Assembly: GCA_937958815.1 (NCBI GenBank)
Contig: CALGMR010000004.1
Location: forward strand, 1 to 64,000
DNA: 64,000 bases
Direction: 5' to 3'
Source: an uncultured Rhizobiaceae group bacterium
Lineage (GTDB): Bacteria > Pseudomonadota > Alphaproteobacteria > Rhizobiales > Rhizobiaceae
The translations under genes and the position numbers were made by a program. A model generated the notes under the pieces. It searched no databases. It had not been told where the DNA came from and saw only the letters and a program-made list of their open reading frames with translations. Each line of letters starts with the position of its first letter. Positions within the stretch are counted from its first letter, which is position 1. Shown piece after piece: positions 1-11,361 of the stretch.

Positions 1-417
1 ATGGCGACATCACTACAACACCAAACGCCCGCACAGCTCACTTGGTTACAGGCCGCCAGCACCAGAAAACATCATCCATTTGCATGAAAGGATGATCATG
101 AACTAACATTCCCCATGGACCAATGAATGTGGGCTGATCAGTCTGCAAAATTACGAAAGCTGCCGAATATAGAAATATTATTTTTCTTTTGCAGTCACTC
201 TTGGGGGAAAGCTGCCTTTGGACATTTTCCATTCGGACCAATGAGTTTTGGTGAAGCAGCCATTCGAATTTCATTGGTTGAAATTGCCGTCAGTTCCGCT
301 AAAGAGTCCAAGGCGGACGTTCACTTAAAGCAAACAGATGACCGCACGCAGCCCTTTGATCTTGCCCTTGTTTGGTGGACACCTAAACTAATGCGCATTA
401 GCGCTTGGAGGTGTCAT
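1..417. other. Left-edge region without a recognisable gene
   Basis: No protein family could be recognised on either strand. Two short open frames (one on each strand, 78 and about 97 residues before the transposase start) have no convincing ribosome site and no family resemblance. The last ~45 bases look like the outer end of an IS3-type element: TGGTGGACACC near 374-384, followed by inverted arms GACACCT (378-384) and AGGTGTC (409-415) just before the transposase remnant. Confidence 0.5.
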
Positions 418-594
418 ATGACTAAGCCGAGGCCATACAAACGTTTCAGTTCTGAGTGCAAACGTGAAGCTATTTTGCGAGCAGGCGAAGAGGGAATGAC
501 TGACAAAGCAGTTTGTGATAAACTAGGTGTCAGCATCTGACAGTTTCTGCGTTGGCGCGATGCGATCTTGCAAAGTTTTGTCGGCTGTTCGTAG
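418..594 (+). pseudogene. IS3-type transposase OrfA remnant, broken by an in-frame stop
   Basis: Codons from ATG 418, preceded by GGAGG at 407-411, give the start of an OrfA-type helix-turn-helix transposase: a basic N-terminus, then EEGMTDKAVCDKLGVS, which is the usual helix-turn-helix segment. A TGA at 538-540 falls where homologues usually have a sense codon. The same frame resumes with QFLRWRDAIL, the expected continuation, and stops at 592-594. The element is then lost: no OrfB, no right end and no target duplication can be seen before the IclR gene. It is a fossil insertion and will not transpose. Confidence 0.7.
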
Positions 595-641
595 AATGAA
601 ATCTCCGCAAATAGGCTCAAAATCTTATCCCCCACAAAGAC

Positions 642-1409
642 TTATAGGAACGCTATTTTCTCAGCTACTTCTATCAACAGGGCGTTGGTACTTTCTATAT
701 CCATCTGATTGGCATCCGCCTCATCGTTCAGTACACGCTGAATATACGGACACGTCAGCACAGCAATCGAATTGCCATCCTTGCCCAACACCGGTGTGGA
801 AATATCTGTAACCCCTACCAGCTGGCCGCTTGGTGAAATACGAGACGCCGATAGTCGCAATTCATCCTGCTCTTGTACGAATGCGGCGTAATCGGAAGGC
901 GACTTTCCATCATCAGCTAGAATTTCCGCGCGGCGCTCATCATCTTGAAAGGCCAATAGTGTTTTACCGGAGCTGGTTTCTATTAAATCAAGTGTAGCAC
1001 CAACGCGAAGCCTGAACTCCCAATTGGCCGGTCCACTTGCTTGAGCGATCACCACGGCGCTTCCAGACTCAGGAACAGCCAAATGGATGGATTGAAGGGT
1101 CTCACTAGCAAAAGCATCCATTAAGGGTTGGGCGTGTGCCACGAGCCGTCGAATTGGCGGGTGCATACTACCGAGCAAAAATAGCTTCATACTCAATGTA
1201 TATTGATCGCCTCTCTCTGAGCGCCGCACATACTTGCGCGCAACTAACCGCTCGATCATTCTGTAAACTTCGCTCGGGCTGCGACCCATGGCTTTTACGA
1301 TTTCCGACCGCGTCATCCCTCCAGGCTGCTCAGCTAAAAGCTCCAGAATATCAAGCCCTTTATCCAATGCAGGTGCGCGATACCGATCGGTGTCTTTTGA
1401 GTTTGTCAT
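642..1409 (-). CDS. IclR-family transcriptional regulator, likely repressor of the L-fucose operon
   Basis: This 255-residue protein has the IclR layout: a winged helix-turn-helix in residues ~15-75 (LDILELLAEQPGGMTRSEI, then a recognition helix with GRSPSEVYRMIERL) and an effector-binding C-terminal domain (~85-250). The start is placed at ATG 1409, preceded by GAGGGGG. An upstream in-frame start at 1454 would reach into the control region and add residues without family match. The gene is divergent from the L-fucose catabolic operon and shares a 125-base control region with it, so regulation of that operon is the natural inference. The ligand is unknown; L-fucose or a keto-deoxy intermediate would fit. 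Confidence 0.85.
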   Translation of the reverse strand: MTNSKDTDRYRAPALDKGLDILELLAEQPGGMTRSEIVKAMGRSPSEVYRMIERLVARKYVRRSERGDQYTLSMKLFLLGSMHPPIRRLVAHAQPLMDAFASETLQSIHLAVPESGSAVVIAQASGPANWEFRLRVGATLDLIETSSGKTLLAFQDDERRAEILADDGKSPSDYAAFVQEQDELRLSASRISPSGQLVGVTDISTPVLGKDGNSIAVLTCPYIQRVLNDEADANQMDIESTNALLIEVAEKIAFL

Positions 1410-1534
1410 ATGCCCCCTCTGCTCGCTTGTGTTTTCGAAATCTTCAATTGTCAATGACAGCTTGACTCAATTCTTCATATATGAATAGTCTATTTGCATA
1501 CAAATCGACTTGAAAGTCGGTTCGGGAGAAAATT
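1410..1534. promoter_or_regulatory. Divergent control region between iclR-type gene and fucose operon, with palindromic operator candidates
   Basis: A perfect 12-base palindrome TTCATATATGAA lies at 1474-1485. A second near-palindrome ATTTGcataCAAAT lies at 1492-1505, and GACTTgaAAGTC at 1508-1519. A possible -35 box TTGACT (1462-1467) for the rightward operon would place its -10 region near 1484-1490, so the first palindrome would sit in the promoter spacer. IclR proteins bind palindromic sites of about this size, so these are operator candidates. The promoter assignment is an inference from spacing only. Confidence 0.45.
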
Positions 1535-2287
1535 TTGAAAACTCTAGAAGGCAAGTCTGTATTGATTACGGCTGCTGGCCAAGGCATAGGCCGCGCCAGC
1601 GCTATCGCTTGCTCACAAGCAGGCGCTCGCGTCACCGCAACAGATGTAGACTCCGTCACACTTGCTGCGCTTGCGGCGGAATATCCCTCAATCCAAACAG
1701 AATTGCTTGATGTGCGCAGCACATCGCAGATTGATGAGATTGCAAGCCGCCATGGACAATTGGATGGGTTATTCAACTGTGCAGGCATTGTCCATCACGG
1801 CACCGTTTTGGACATTGATGACGATGCATGGAACCTCAATGTCGATATAAATTTGACGGCTATGGTGCGCATGTGCCGCGCCTTTTTACCAAGGATGCTG
1901 GATCGCGCTGCAGACACCGGCTCAGTATCCATTCTCAATATGGCGTCCATGGCTTCCTCGATTAAAGGCTTTGCGAACCGCGCCGCCTATGGCGCCACAA
2001 AAGCGGGTGTCATTGGGCTAACTAAATCAATTGCCGCGGATTTTGTGGGGCAAGGTGTTCGCTGCAATGCATTGTGTCCAGGCACAGTCGATACGCCATC
2101 GCTTCGCGACCGCATTGCCGATGCAGCAGATCCTGTTCAAGCAGAAAAAGATTTCATTGCGCGGCAGCCCATTGGCCGTCTAGCGACAGTGGATGACATA
2201 ACACCGCTGATTGTCTATCTCCTGTCTCCCAACAGCCAGTATGTGACCGGACAAGCTATGCTGGTAGATGGCGGGGTTACAATCTAG
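1535..2287 (+). CDS. SDR oxidoreductase, probable 2-keto-3-deoxy-L-fuconate dehydrogenase
   Basis: This 250-residue short-chain dehydrogenase has the NAD-binding motif TAAGQGIG (residues 12-19), NCAG (81-84), and the catalytic Ser138, Tyr152 and Lys156. It closely resembles the BDH2/DHRS6-like branch (FVHHGTVLD-type and CPGTVDTPSLRDR segments), the branch that contains bacterial 2-keto-3-deoxy-L-fuconate dehydrogenases. In this operon it would oxidise C4 of 2-keto-3-deoxy-L-fuconate to the 2,4-diketo acid that the FAH-family enzyme then splits. The start codon is TTG at 1535, with GGGAGA at 1524-1529; no ATG with a ribosome site fits better. It is the first gene of the operon. Confidence 0.8.
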   Translation: MKTLEGKSVLITAAGQGIGRASAIACSQAGARVTATDVDSVTLAALAAEYPSIQTELLDVRSTSQIDEIASRHGQLDGLFNCAGIVHHGTVLDIDDDAWNLNVDINLTAMVRMCRAFLPRMLDRAADTGSVSILNMASMASSIKGFANRAAYGATKAGVIGLTKSIAADFVGQGVRCNALCPGTVDTPSLRDRIADAADPVQAEKDFIARQPIGRLATVDDITPLIVYLLSPNSQYVTGQAMLVDGGVTI

Positions 2288-2289
2288 CC

Positions 2290-3159
2290 ATGGAACGTGT
2301 TGATGCACATTGTCATTTTTGGGAACTGAGCCGCGGCGATTATACATGGCTTGATGTGAGTAATCCTGATCTTGCGCCAATTGCGCGTGACTTTTTACCC
2401 GCTGAAATGAAACTTCATCGCGAAGCTGCTGATATCGATAGAGTGGTGGTGGTTCAAGCTGCGGCGACAGAGGCAGAGACAGACTACTTATTGGGTTTAG
2501 CTGATCAACATGATGAAATTGGCGGTGTAGTGGGGTGGGCCGATCTTGAAAGTGAAAAAGTTGAACTTCGTTTGAAAAATTGGGCAACCAATCCAAAGTT
2601 CAATGGCATTCGCCCAATGCTTCAGGATATTGAAGACACAAATTGGATACTTGGCGAACCTCAAATTGAAATTGGTCGCATTTTAGAAAAGCTCGACCTC
2701 AGATTCGATGCTTTAATCGAACCACGCCATTTGCCTGCAATTTATCAATTTTGTGATAAATATCCTGATCTCGCAGTAGTCATCGACCATGCCGCAAAAC
2801 CGAAAGCTGCATTAGCTGGTGATAGGGAGGCCTTTGTAGACTGGTCGACCTATATGAAAAAGATTGCCGGCAACCCAAATGTTTATTGTAAACTGTCTGG
2901 CCTTTTAACTGAACTGCAACCTGCCGCGCAGGTCAGTCTCCATGGGCTTCTGGATCGCTACATAAATGTGCTGCTTGAAGCATTTGGGCCTCAACGTCTG
3001 ATGTGGGGTTCTGACTGGCCAGTTTTAACACTAGCGTCCGACTACCAAAGCTGGCTCAATCTGAGCCATACATTGCTACAAAATATCGATGGTGCTGCTC
3101 GCGATCAGATTTTCGGTGGTACTGCATCGGCATTTTATGGGTTAGGCGACAAAAAATGA
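2290..3159 (+). CDS. Amidohydrolase-family lactonase, probable L-fuconolactonase
   Basis: This 289-residue protein belongs to the COG3618 amidohydrolase-2 family. Visible metal-site motifs are DAHCHFW (His7 and His9) near the N-terminus, VIDHAAKP in the middle and MWGSDWP near the C-terminus. Relatives open sugar-acid lactones. Here the expected step is L-fucono-lactone to L-fuconate, between fucose dehydrogenase and fuconate dehydratase. It starts two bases after the preceding gene ends, and its last four bases overlap the ATPase gene, so it is translated as part of the operon. A related lactone such as L-rhamnono-lactone cannot be excluded from sequence alone. Confidence 0.8.
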   Translation: MERVDAHCHFWELSRGDYTWLDVSNPDLAPIARDFLPAEMKLHREAADIDRVVVVQAAATEAETDYLLGLADQHDEIGGVVGWADLESEKVELRLKNWATNPKFNGIRPMLQDIEDTNWILGEPQIEIGRILEKLDLRFDALIEPRHLPAIYQFCDKYPDLAVVIDHAAKPKAALAGDREAFVDWSTYMKKIAGNPNVYCKLSGLLTELQPAAQVSLHGLLDRYINVLLEAFGPQRLMWGSDWPVLTLASDYQSWLNLSHTLLQNIDGAARDQIFGGTASAFYGLGDKK

Positions 3160-4664
3160 CCAAGCTGGTAGAAATGGCAGGCATTGAAAAGCATTTTCCA
3201 GGCGTACACGCTTTGAAGAATGTGAGCTTCGACATCGAAGCAGGCGAAGTCCACGCTTTGATGGGAGAAAACGGCGCTGGTAAATCCACGCTGATGAAAA
3301 TTCTCTCAGGTGTTTACACAAAAGACGCAGGCTCCGTTCGCGCCTTTGGTGAAGAAGTGACCTTTGATGGCCCACGCGCAGCGCAGGATGCTGGGATCGG
3401 TATCATCCATCAGGAATTGAGCTTGATGAATGACCTAACTGTTGCTCAGAATATTTTCATCGGTCGTGAACCACGCGGTAGATTTGGCACGCTGAATGAA
3501 ACCAAGTTGAACGCGAATGCAGCCGAATTGTTTGCCCAGTTGAACATCGATATTTTGCCAACTGACCGCATTGAAGGCATGTCGGTAGCCAAGCAACAAA
3601 TGATCGAAATTGCAAAAGCTCTTTCTTATCGTTCGCGTGTGTTGATTATGGACGAGCCAACAGCAGCTTTGACGAATACCGAAATTCGCGAACTCTTTGC
3701 GATGATCGAAAAACTCAAATCCGATGGTGTTGGCATTGTGTATATCAGCCACAGAATGGACGAAATCAAACAGATTTCAGATCGCATAACGGTCATGCGC
3801 GATGGTGAATATGTTGACACTGTGCCGGCTGAACAAACGCCAATCAATCGTATCATTACTATGATGGTTGGTCGTGAGTTGGAGGATGCAGAGGTCAAAA
3901 TCCCAGATTTAGCTGATGCAGAAATAGCTCTCGAAGTGAGAGGCTTAACCCGTGGCCGCATGGTGCAAGATGTCTCGTTCTCGGTCAAAAAGGGTGAGAT
4001 TTTAGGCTTTGCTGGACTCATGGGTGCAGGTCGAACCGAGGTTGCAAGAGCCATTTTTGGTGCTGATACACCAGAAGCAGGTGAAGTCATTGTGCACGGT
4101 CGGCCAGTGAAAATACGCAACACTCGCGATGCCGTGTTGGCTGGGATTGGTTACCTGTCTGAAGACCGAAAACACCACGGCTTGGCACTGAGTATGGACG
4201 TGCGCGCCAATGTTGGATTGGCATCCATGGATCAGGTTACGAATGTCATAGGTCGGATCGATGAAACCAAACTGGCTAAGACGGCTGTTGATTACATTGA
4301 TAAGCTCGGCATTCGGACACCATCAGACCAACAAGAGGTTGGACTGCTGTCAGGTGGCAATCAGCAAAAAGTGGTCATTGCAAAATGGCTCATGCGCGAT
4401 TGCGACATATTGATTTTTGACGAGCCAACACGCGGTATTGATGTTGGTGCAAAGGCTGAAATTTATAGACTAATGAACCAACTTGCCGATGAAGGAAAAG
4501 CGATCATCGTCATATCATCAGAATTGCCGGAAGTCCTGCGTTTGTCGCACCGTATTGCGGTAATGTGCGAAGGTCAGCTGACAGGCATTCTGCCCGGTGG
4601 TGTTGAGCAAGAAGCGGTTATGGCGTTGGCAACCCAACGTGAAACAACAGAGGATGCGGCATGA
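3156..4664 (+). CDS. Sugar ABC transporter ATPase with two nucleotide-binding domains (RbsA-like)
   Basis: This 502-residue protein has the tandem ATPase layout of ribose/xylose-type importers. Domain 1 has Walker [10 protein letters not shown], Walker [12 protein letters not shown] and a degenerate signature ([14 protein letters not shown]). Domain 2 has a degenerate Walker A ([10 protein letters not shown]), a good signature [16 protein letters not shown] and Walker [15 protein letters not shown]. Such asymmetry is usual for the family. It energises the permease encoded next. The gene overlaps the upstream lactonase by 4 bases and the permease by 4 bases (ATGA type). Its position inside the fucose pathway genes indicates L-fucose, or a close sugar, as substrate. 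Confidence 0.9.
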   Translation: MTKLVEMAGIEKHFPGVHALKNVSFDIEAGEVHALMGENGAGKSTLMKILSGVYTKDAGSVRAFGEEVTFDGPRAAQDAGIGIIHQELSLMNDLTVAQNIFIGREPRGRFGTLNETKLNANAAELFAQLNIDILPTDRIEGMSVAKQQMIEIAKALSYRSRVLIMDEPTAALTNTEIRELFAMIEKLKSDGVGIVYISHRMDEIKQISDRITVMRDGEYVDTVPAEQTPINRIITMMVGRELEDAEVKIPDLADAEIALEVRGLTRGRMVQDVSFSVKKGEILGFAGLMGAGRTEVARAIFGADTPEAGEVIVHGRPVKIRNTRDAVLAGIGYLSEDRKHHGLALSMDVRANVGLASMDQVTNVIGRIDETKLAKTAVDYIDKLGIRTPSDQQEVGLLSGGNQQKVVIAKWLMRDCDILIFDEPTRGIDVGAKAEIYRLMNQLADEGKAIIVISSELPEVLRLSHRIAVMCEGQLTGILPGGVEQEAVMALATQRETTEDAA

Positions 4665-5635
4665 GCCTGACGAAGCTAAAACCGAGCGGAAGTACGTTGC
4701 AGAAAGCGTTGGCTTTTGGCTCTCTAATCGCGCTTGTTCTTATATTTTCGTTTCTATCTGAGAACTTCAGAACCCTGTCGAATATGATCAATATTTTACA
4801 AGCGACTTCAGTGATTGGCGTGTTGGCTGTTTCGGCAACCATTGTGATTATCACGGGTGGTATTGACCTTTCTGTTGGCACTGCAATGACCTTCACAGCG
4901 GTCACCGCTGGTATGCTTTTGACATGGCTTGGTTTGCCTATTCCGCTTGGCGTCATTGGGGCTATTTTGATGGGGGCTCTAACTGGTTTGGCCTCTGGCT
5001 TTTTTATAACCAAAATGCGCATCCCTCCCTTTATTGCAACACTTGGAATGATGTTGGTGCTCAAAGGTTTGTCCCTGATCTTTACAGGCACAAAGCCTAT
5101 CTATTTCAATGACAGCCCGGGCTTTACAGAAATTGCTTCAGGTTCATTGGTTGGTTTACTGGTGCCCGCATTCCCACTGCCCAATGGTGTTCTTATTCTC
5201 TTTGCAGTTGCCGCCATTGTGGGGTGGATTTTGAACCGAACAGCGCTTGGCCGTTACACTTATGCAGTTGGTTCCAATGAAGAGGCTACGCGCCTTTCGG
5301 GGGTGAACATTGATGCTTGGAAAATGGGCATCTACGCGCTTGCAGGTGCGGTGACTGGCGTTGCCGGCATCCTGATTGCATCTCGATTGAACTCTGCTCA
5401 ACCAGCACTTGGACAAGGTTACGAGCTGGAAGCAATTGCCGCCGTTGTCATTGGTGGCACGTCGCTGACTGGTGGTCGTGGCACCATTCTTGGCACCATC
5501 ATCGGTGCTCTCATCATGTCCGTTCTCACCAACGGATTACGTATTCTATCGGTCGCGCCAGAATGGCAGATCGTAGCAACAGGCTTCATTATTATTGGCG
5601 CGGTCTATGCCGATATGTTGAGGAAAAAGACCTAG
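4661..5635 (+). CDS. Sugar ABC transporter permease (RbsC-like)
   Basis: This 324-residue, strongly hydrophobic protein has about 8-10 predicted membrane segments. It carries the signatures of ribose-type permeases: [10 protein letters not shown] in the first third, [14 protein letters not shown] before the cytoplasmic loop, and [20 protein letters not shown] near the end. It forms the inner-membrane channel of the importer with the tandem ATPase and the binding protein. Its start overlaps the ATPase stop by 4 bases, so translation is probably coupled. A single permease gene implies a homodimeric channel, as is usual for the family. Confidence 0.9.
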   Translation: MSLTKLKPSGSTLQKALAFGSLIALVLIFSFLSENFRTLSNMINILQATSVIGVLAVSATIVIITGGIDLSVGTAMTFTAVTAGMLLTWLGLPIPLGVIGAILMGALTGLASGFFITKMRIPPFIATLGMMLVLKGLSLIFTGTKPIYFNDSPGFTEIASGSLVGLLVPAFPLPNGVLILFAVAAIVGWILNRTALGRYTYAVGSNEEATRLSGVNIDAWKMGIYALAGAVTGVAGILIASRLNSAQPALGQGYELEAIAAVVIGGTSLTGGRGTILGTIIGALIMSVLTNGLRILSVAPEWQIVATGFIIIGAVYADMLRKKT

Positions 5636-5687
5636 CAATGAGCACCATGCTCACAATAGACCGAATTCTACAACGGAGGAAAAAACT

Positions 5688-6626
5688 ATGATTACTCGTC
5701 GCTTACTTTTGGGTGCAACAACTGCGCTCGCTATGATGACAACGGGCGCAATTGCCCAGGACAAAATGTATGTCCCTTTGATTTCAAAAGGCTTCCAGCA
5801 CCAGTTTTGGCAAGCTGTTAAAGCAGGAGCAGATAAAGCTGCTGCTGAGTTCAATGTTGAAGTGACTTTTGAAGGACCAGAAACTGAAGCACAAGTCGAC
5901 AAACAGATCGAAATGCTAACGACTGCATTGTCTAAAAAGCCAGCTGCTATCGGGTTTGCAGCTCTTGATAGCCAAGCAGCAATTCCGCTTCTTCGCAAAG
6001 CTAAAGAAGCAGGCATTCCTGTTGTTGCTTTTGACTCTGGTGTGGATTCTGACATTCCAGTTGCAACTGCTGCAACTTCAAATGTCGCTGCTGCTGCATT
6101 GGCTGCAAACAAGATGTCTGAAATCATTGGTGGTTCTGGTAAAGTGGCGGTTATCGCACACGACCAGACATCACGCACAGGTATCGACCGCACAGAAGGT
6201 TTCGTTAACGAAATCAAAGCCAAACATCCTGGCATTCAGATCGTAGCCGTTGAAGTAGGCGGAGGCGATCACCTTAAATCAGCTGAAATTACAAAAACAC
6301 TGCTGGCTGCGAACCCTGATCTAAAAGGTCTGTTTGCAACCAACGAAGGTGGTGCGATCGGCATGGTTCAAGGCGTGCAAGAAGCAAAAGCAAAAGTCAC
6401 GATCATTGGCTATGACTCAGGCAAAGCGCAAAAAGATGCAATTCGTTCTGGTTTGATGGCTGGTGCTATTACACAGAACCCAGTTGGCATTGGCTATGAA
6501 ACAGTCAAAGCCGCTGTGGCTGCAGCAAAAGGCCAAAGCGTTGCAAAAGACATCGACACTGGATTCTTCTGGTACGATTCAAGCAACATCGACAAGCCAG
6601 AAATCGCAGCTGTGCTTTACGACTAA
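5688..6626 (+). CDS. Periplasmic sugar-binding protein of the fucose-cluster ABC importer (RbsB-like)
   Basis: This 312-residue protein begins with an export signal (MITRRLLLGATTALAMMTTGAIAQ, cleavage expected after the last Ala-Gln region) and continues with the type 1 periplasmic-binding fold of ribose/galactose receptors. Family-like segments include PLISKGFQHQFWQAV, VAFDSGVDSD and IIGYDSGKAQ. It has a strong ribosome site (GGAGGAAAAAACT before ATG 5688). It would capture the sugar in the periplasm and hand it to the permease. A perfect stem-loop follows the stop codon and could raise the level of this gene's mRNA over the downstream enzyme genes. L-fucose as ligand is inferred from context. 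Confidence 0.88.
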   Translation: MITRRLLLGATTALAMMTTGAIAQDKMYVPLISKGFQHQFWQAVKAGADKAAAEFNVEVTFEGPETEAQVDKQIEMLTTALSKKPAAIGFAALDSQAAIPLLRKAKEAGIPVVAFDSGVDSDIPVATAATSNVAAAALAANKMSEIIGGSGKVAVIAHDQTSRTGIDRTEGFVNEIKAKHPGIQIVAVEVGGGDHLKSAEITKTLLAANPDLKGLFATNEGGAIGMVQGVQEAKAKVTIIGYDSGKAQKDAIRSGLMAGAITQNPVGIGYETVKAAVAAAKGQSVAKDIDTGFFWYDSSNIDKPEIAAVLYD

Positions 6627-6643
6627 GGTCAAAATCAAACAGT

Positions 6644-6669
6644 TGGGACCGGCTCTCTTGCCGGTCCCA
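6644..6669 (+). terminator. Perfect stem-loop after the binding-protein gene (mRNA processing or partial terminator)
   Basis: TGGGACCGGC (6644-6653), loop TCTCTT, GCCGGTCCCA (6660-6669): a 10-base-pair GC-rich hairpin with no following T run. It sits 18 bases after the binding-protein stop and 36 bases before the next gene. Hairpins here commonly protect upstream mRNA and give differential expression inside an importer operon. The missing T run argues against full termination. Confidence 0.65.
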
Positions 6670-6704
6670 CACCACTGTATTCATACAATTGAAAGAACCA
6701 CCTC

Positions 6705-7560
6705 ATGAAACTGCTACGCTATGGACTGGCGGGCTCTGAAAAGCCTGGCCTATTGGATGATGATGGCCGTGTTCGCGATCTATCTCATGTGATTGATGAT
6801 CTCGCTGGCACTTCATTGTCTGCTGAAAGCCTTGAGAAAATTGGCCAGCTAGACATAGCATCCTTACCAGTGGTGGACGGTATGCCTCAACAGGACCTTC
6901 GCTTAGGCCCATGTGTGGGCGACGTCGGTAAGTTCATTTGTATCGGTCTCAACTACGCCGATCATGCGGCAGAATCTGGCCTTGATGTGCCGCCTGAACC
7001 TGTAATCTTTAACAAATGGACGTCTGCAATTGTGGGCCCAGACGATGATGTGCAGATTCCACGTGAGTCCACAAAAGCGGATTGGGAGGTTGAACTCGGT
7101 GTCGTCATAGGCACAGCCGGATCATATATTGATGAAAGCAACGCGCTGGCCCATGTGGCTGGGTTTTGTCTGATCAATGACGTGTCAGAGCGGGAGTTCC
7201 AAATTGAACGGGCGGGCACTTGGGACAAAGGCAAGGGCTGCGATACGTTTGGCCCAACTGGCCCTTGGTTGGTTACCAAAGATGAAGTGGGTGACTTCGA
7301 TAATCTGTCAATGTGGTGCGAAGTCGATCGTCATCGTTATCAGGACGGATCGACCTCGACGATGGTTTATAAAGTGCCGCATTTGGTTTCTTACTGCTCT
7401 CGGTTCATGAGTCTTCAGCCAGGCGATATTATTTCAACCGGCACACCGCCAGGTGTGGGGATGGGACAAAACCCACCCGTTTATCTAAAAGGCGGAGAAA
7501 CCATGCGTTTGGGAATTGAGAAACTCGGCGTCCAAACTCAAAAAGTGCTGGGGCAAGAAA

Positions 7561-7568
<8 letters not shown>
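6705..7568 (+). CDS. FAH-family hydrolase, probable 2,4-diketo-3-deoxy-L-fuconate hydrolase
   Basis: This 287-residue protein of the fumarylacetoacetate hydrolase family has an N-terminal cap (~1-70) and then the catalytic domain with FICIGLNYADHAAESG, the metal-binding DWEVELGVVIG, NDVSEREFQ, KGCDTFGPTGPWLVT and STGTPPGVGMG. Bacterial relatives cleave 2,4-diketo-3-deoxy-L-fuconate (and -rhamnonate) to pyruvate and L-lactate, the last step of the non-phosphorylating fucose route. The following gene starts 8 bases before this one stops, so they are co-translated. The alternative, an acylpyruvase acting on another diketo acid, is less likely in this operon. Confidence 0.83.
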
Positions 7569-9620
<2,052 letters not shown>

Positions 9621-9651
9621 TGAATGGTAAAGCGAACAGGGAAACGGCACC

Positions 9652-10086
9652 ATGTTGATTGGTATTCACCAACTGCTCAATGCAGAAATCCTTCATGTTT
9701 TGGCGTCAATGGGGCATGGTGATTCACTGGTGATTTGTGATGCAAATTTCCCTGCAGCAAGCGTTGCGAAAGACACTGCTTGCGCTAAACCTATCCAACT
9801 TTCTGTTGATGCCCTCGTTGCATTGGAAGCAATTCTAACAGTGTTTCCAATCGATACATTTGACATCGAAGCACCGCCCGTAGCTGGTATGGCCGTTGTG
9901 GGTAAGCCTGAAGAGGTTCCGCCCATCATTGCTGAAGCAAAACCAAAATTAGCAAAGTCGGGAGCTGAGATTGAATTGATTGAACGTCACGCATTCTATG
10001 AAATGGCAAGAAGAACATATGCCGTCATTCGCACAACTGAGATGCGTCACTACGGTAATTTTATTCTACGCAAGGGCGTTCTTTAG
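9652..10086 (+). CDS. fucU: RbsD/FucU-family L-fucose mutarotase
   Basis: This 144-residue protein has the typical start of the family: MLIGIHQLLNAEILHVLASMGHGD, with the conserved His of the active site (MGHGD) and a later ERHAFYEMARRTYAV segment typical of FucU. It interconverts the alpha and beta anomers of L-fucose, which helps because the dehydrogenase prefers one anomer. It ends the operon, 31 bases after the second SDR, with AGGGAAA upstream of ATG 9652. FucU rather than RbsD is preferred because of the ERHAFYE segment and the pathway context. Confidence 0.85.
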   Translation: MLIGIHQLLNAEILHVLASMGHGDSLVICDANFPAASVAKDTACAKPIQLSVDALVALEAILTVFPIDTFDIEAPPVAGMAVVGKPEEVPPIIAEAKPKLAKSGAEIELIERHAFYEMARRTYAVIRTTEMRHYGNFILRKGVL

Positions 10087-10413
10087 CCACAGCCCTTCGC
10101 AGCTTCCTTGTTCGCCTGCCTTATCGATCTGTAACACCCTACGTTCATTATTCACTAGCAAGAGTCGTTATCTGCTTTGTGGCAATTCATCTGGAGGAGT
10201 TGTGTCGCAGTGAATGCAAAAACCCGCCTATTCGAGACCTTCGAACAGCACCTTGGAATTGTCGGTTTGTCCGCTCTGCTGTCGTTGGGAAACTTTCAAA
10301 ATCATATGCTCTGAAGGTCCGCTTTTTGATGACGCTAGGGATTTGGCTAGCGTCCGGTTTCGGCCATTCACGGCGAAGAGCTTCGTGGGCAGCCCAATGG
10401 CAGCATAGAGCCG
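10087..10413. other. Intergenic region holding a degenerate repeat unit and an inverted repeat
   Basis: No gene was recognised. GACGCTAG (10331-10338) and CTAGCGTC (10347-10354) form a perfect 8-base inverted repeat around an 8-base loop. The stretch ~10310-10425 shares scattered blocks (GGTCC-CTT, CGGCCA-TCA, GCGAAG, CAATGGCA, AGAGCC) in the same order with 22615-22680. Several short frames cross it but have no family resemblance. Confidence 0.5.
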
Positions 10414-10430
10414 TTAACCCCAAAGGATAT
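10310..10430 (+). repeat. Degenerate dispersed repeat, copy 1
   Basis: Ordered shared blocks with a second copy near 22.6 kb: AAGGTCCGCTT, CGGCCATTCACGGCGAAG, CAATGGCA, AGAGCC and CCCAAAGG. The copies have drifted by substitutions and small gaps, which is typical of non-coding repeats in marine alphaproteobacteria. Function unknown. Confidence 0.45.
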
Positions 10431-10761
10431 TCGCGAATTTTTTTCCACGAGCCAATTCGTCGACCAACTTGTCGAGGTACCGGATTTCTCGTAACGTAGG
10501 ATCCTCAATTTCCTCAACTCGAACTCCGCAGATCACCCCTTTGATCAAGTTCCGGTTCGGATTTTTGCTTGGCGCTTGGGCGAAGAAACTTTCTAAATCG
10601 CGCTCGTCACTAATTGCAGCGGCAAGACCTTGGTTATCATAGCCGGTAAGCCAAGCAATGATATCGTCCAACTGATCTTTGGTTTTTCCCTTCTTTTCGA
10701 CTTTGTCGACGAGCAAAGGATAGATCTTTGCGAAACTCATTTGAAAAACCTTGGAGGCCAT
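10414..10761 (-). CDS. DUF2200 family protein
   Basis: This 115-residue protein matches DUF2200 over its full length: an N-terminal SFAKIYPLLVDKVEKKGKTKDQLD, then IIAWLTGYDNQGL, and the C-terminal DPTLREIRYLDKLVDELARG. The start is taken at ATG 10761 because the family begins with this MASKVF-like sequence; the 25 codons upstream do not resemble it. Members are small cytoplasmic proteins of unknown function, often linked to other stress-type small proteins. It stands alone here: the fucose operon ends 327 bases away on the other strand, and the next gene is divergent. Neighbours give no clue to its role. Confidence 0.8.
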   Translation of the reverse strand: MASKVFQMSFAKIYPLLVDKVEKKGKTKDQLDDIIAWLTGYDNQGLAAAISDERDLESFFAQAPSKNPNRNLIKGVICGVRVEEIEDPTLREIRYLDKLVDELARGKKFANILWG

Positions 10762-11361
10762 ATCATCCGTCCTTTCGTTGACAAAGCTATCGCCTTGGAA
10801 TGCGTATTGTGAATTGTTTATGTATCTCATATTCACCCACCGAATGTCTCCTTCGGTGACTGCATCGCAGCACAGTTAGTTTATTGCCAACGGCAGCAAA
10901 GGGCCGAAATTTGCAAAAAGCCCCCTGCCCGATGGAATGGTGCGAAAGTCCGCTATGCGCCCCAATGTGCACATTGAAATTTCGATATGTTTTCCCCAAT
11001 GCAGACATTAGCAGCTTAACTTCGACAATAGGGTGGGTTTCATAATTTTTGCTGCTTTTGGGTGAAGCCAGCCATTCGGCATTGTTCCTCTCGAACAACT
11101 TTAGAATCGAATCTTGAGTTCAAATGATTGGTGGCAACAAGATTGTGCTCACGGTCAATTTCAAGACAATATCTGCCGGATTTTTTTAGCCGATAAGTTA
11201 TCCTTCATTATGAACTCTTCGAAGAAAGAAACATTTCAGAGAAATTGGGCGCAAGGTAATGCAATGCTATGTCATATTTGATTGGAAAATGGAGCATTCC
11301 TGATATTGTTGAATTTGGAATTGCTGCGAGCTTGACCGCTCATTCTGTTTGGAACCTATAA
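10762..11361. other. 600-base intergenic region, no confident gene
   Basis: The part 10850-11000 is rich in short blocks resembling the dispersed repeat (for example GGGCCGAAATTTGC and GTCCGCTATGCGC), in poorer agreement than copies 1 and 2. A 103-residue frame on the minus strand crosses it but looks like translated repeat. On the minus strand a short frame ATG AAG GAT AAC near 11210 runs into a run of seven A; a one-base slip there would extend it to about 54 residues, but nothing supports it as a gene. The last ~60 bases before 11362 should hold the promoter of the hydrolase gene; no box is clear. Confidence 0.4.

Noticed and set aside
127..540. 137-residue frame ending in the transposase remnant
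   Set aside because: Only the last 40 codons, from ATG 418, match a transposase; the part before is outside the element.
10787..11098. A 103-residue minus-strand frame
   Set aside because: It crosses repeat-like DNA, has no ribosome site and resembles translated intergenic repeat.
11100..11230. Short minus-strand frame that could be extended by a slip at a run of seven A
   Set aside because: The joined product (~54 residues) resembles no family and the slip is only hypothetical.
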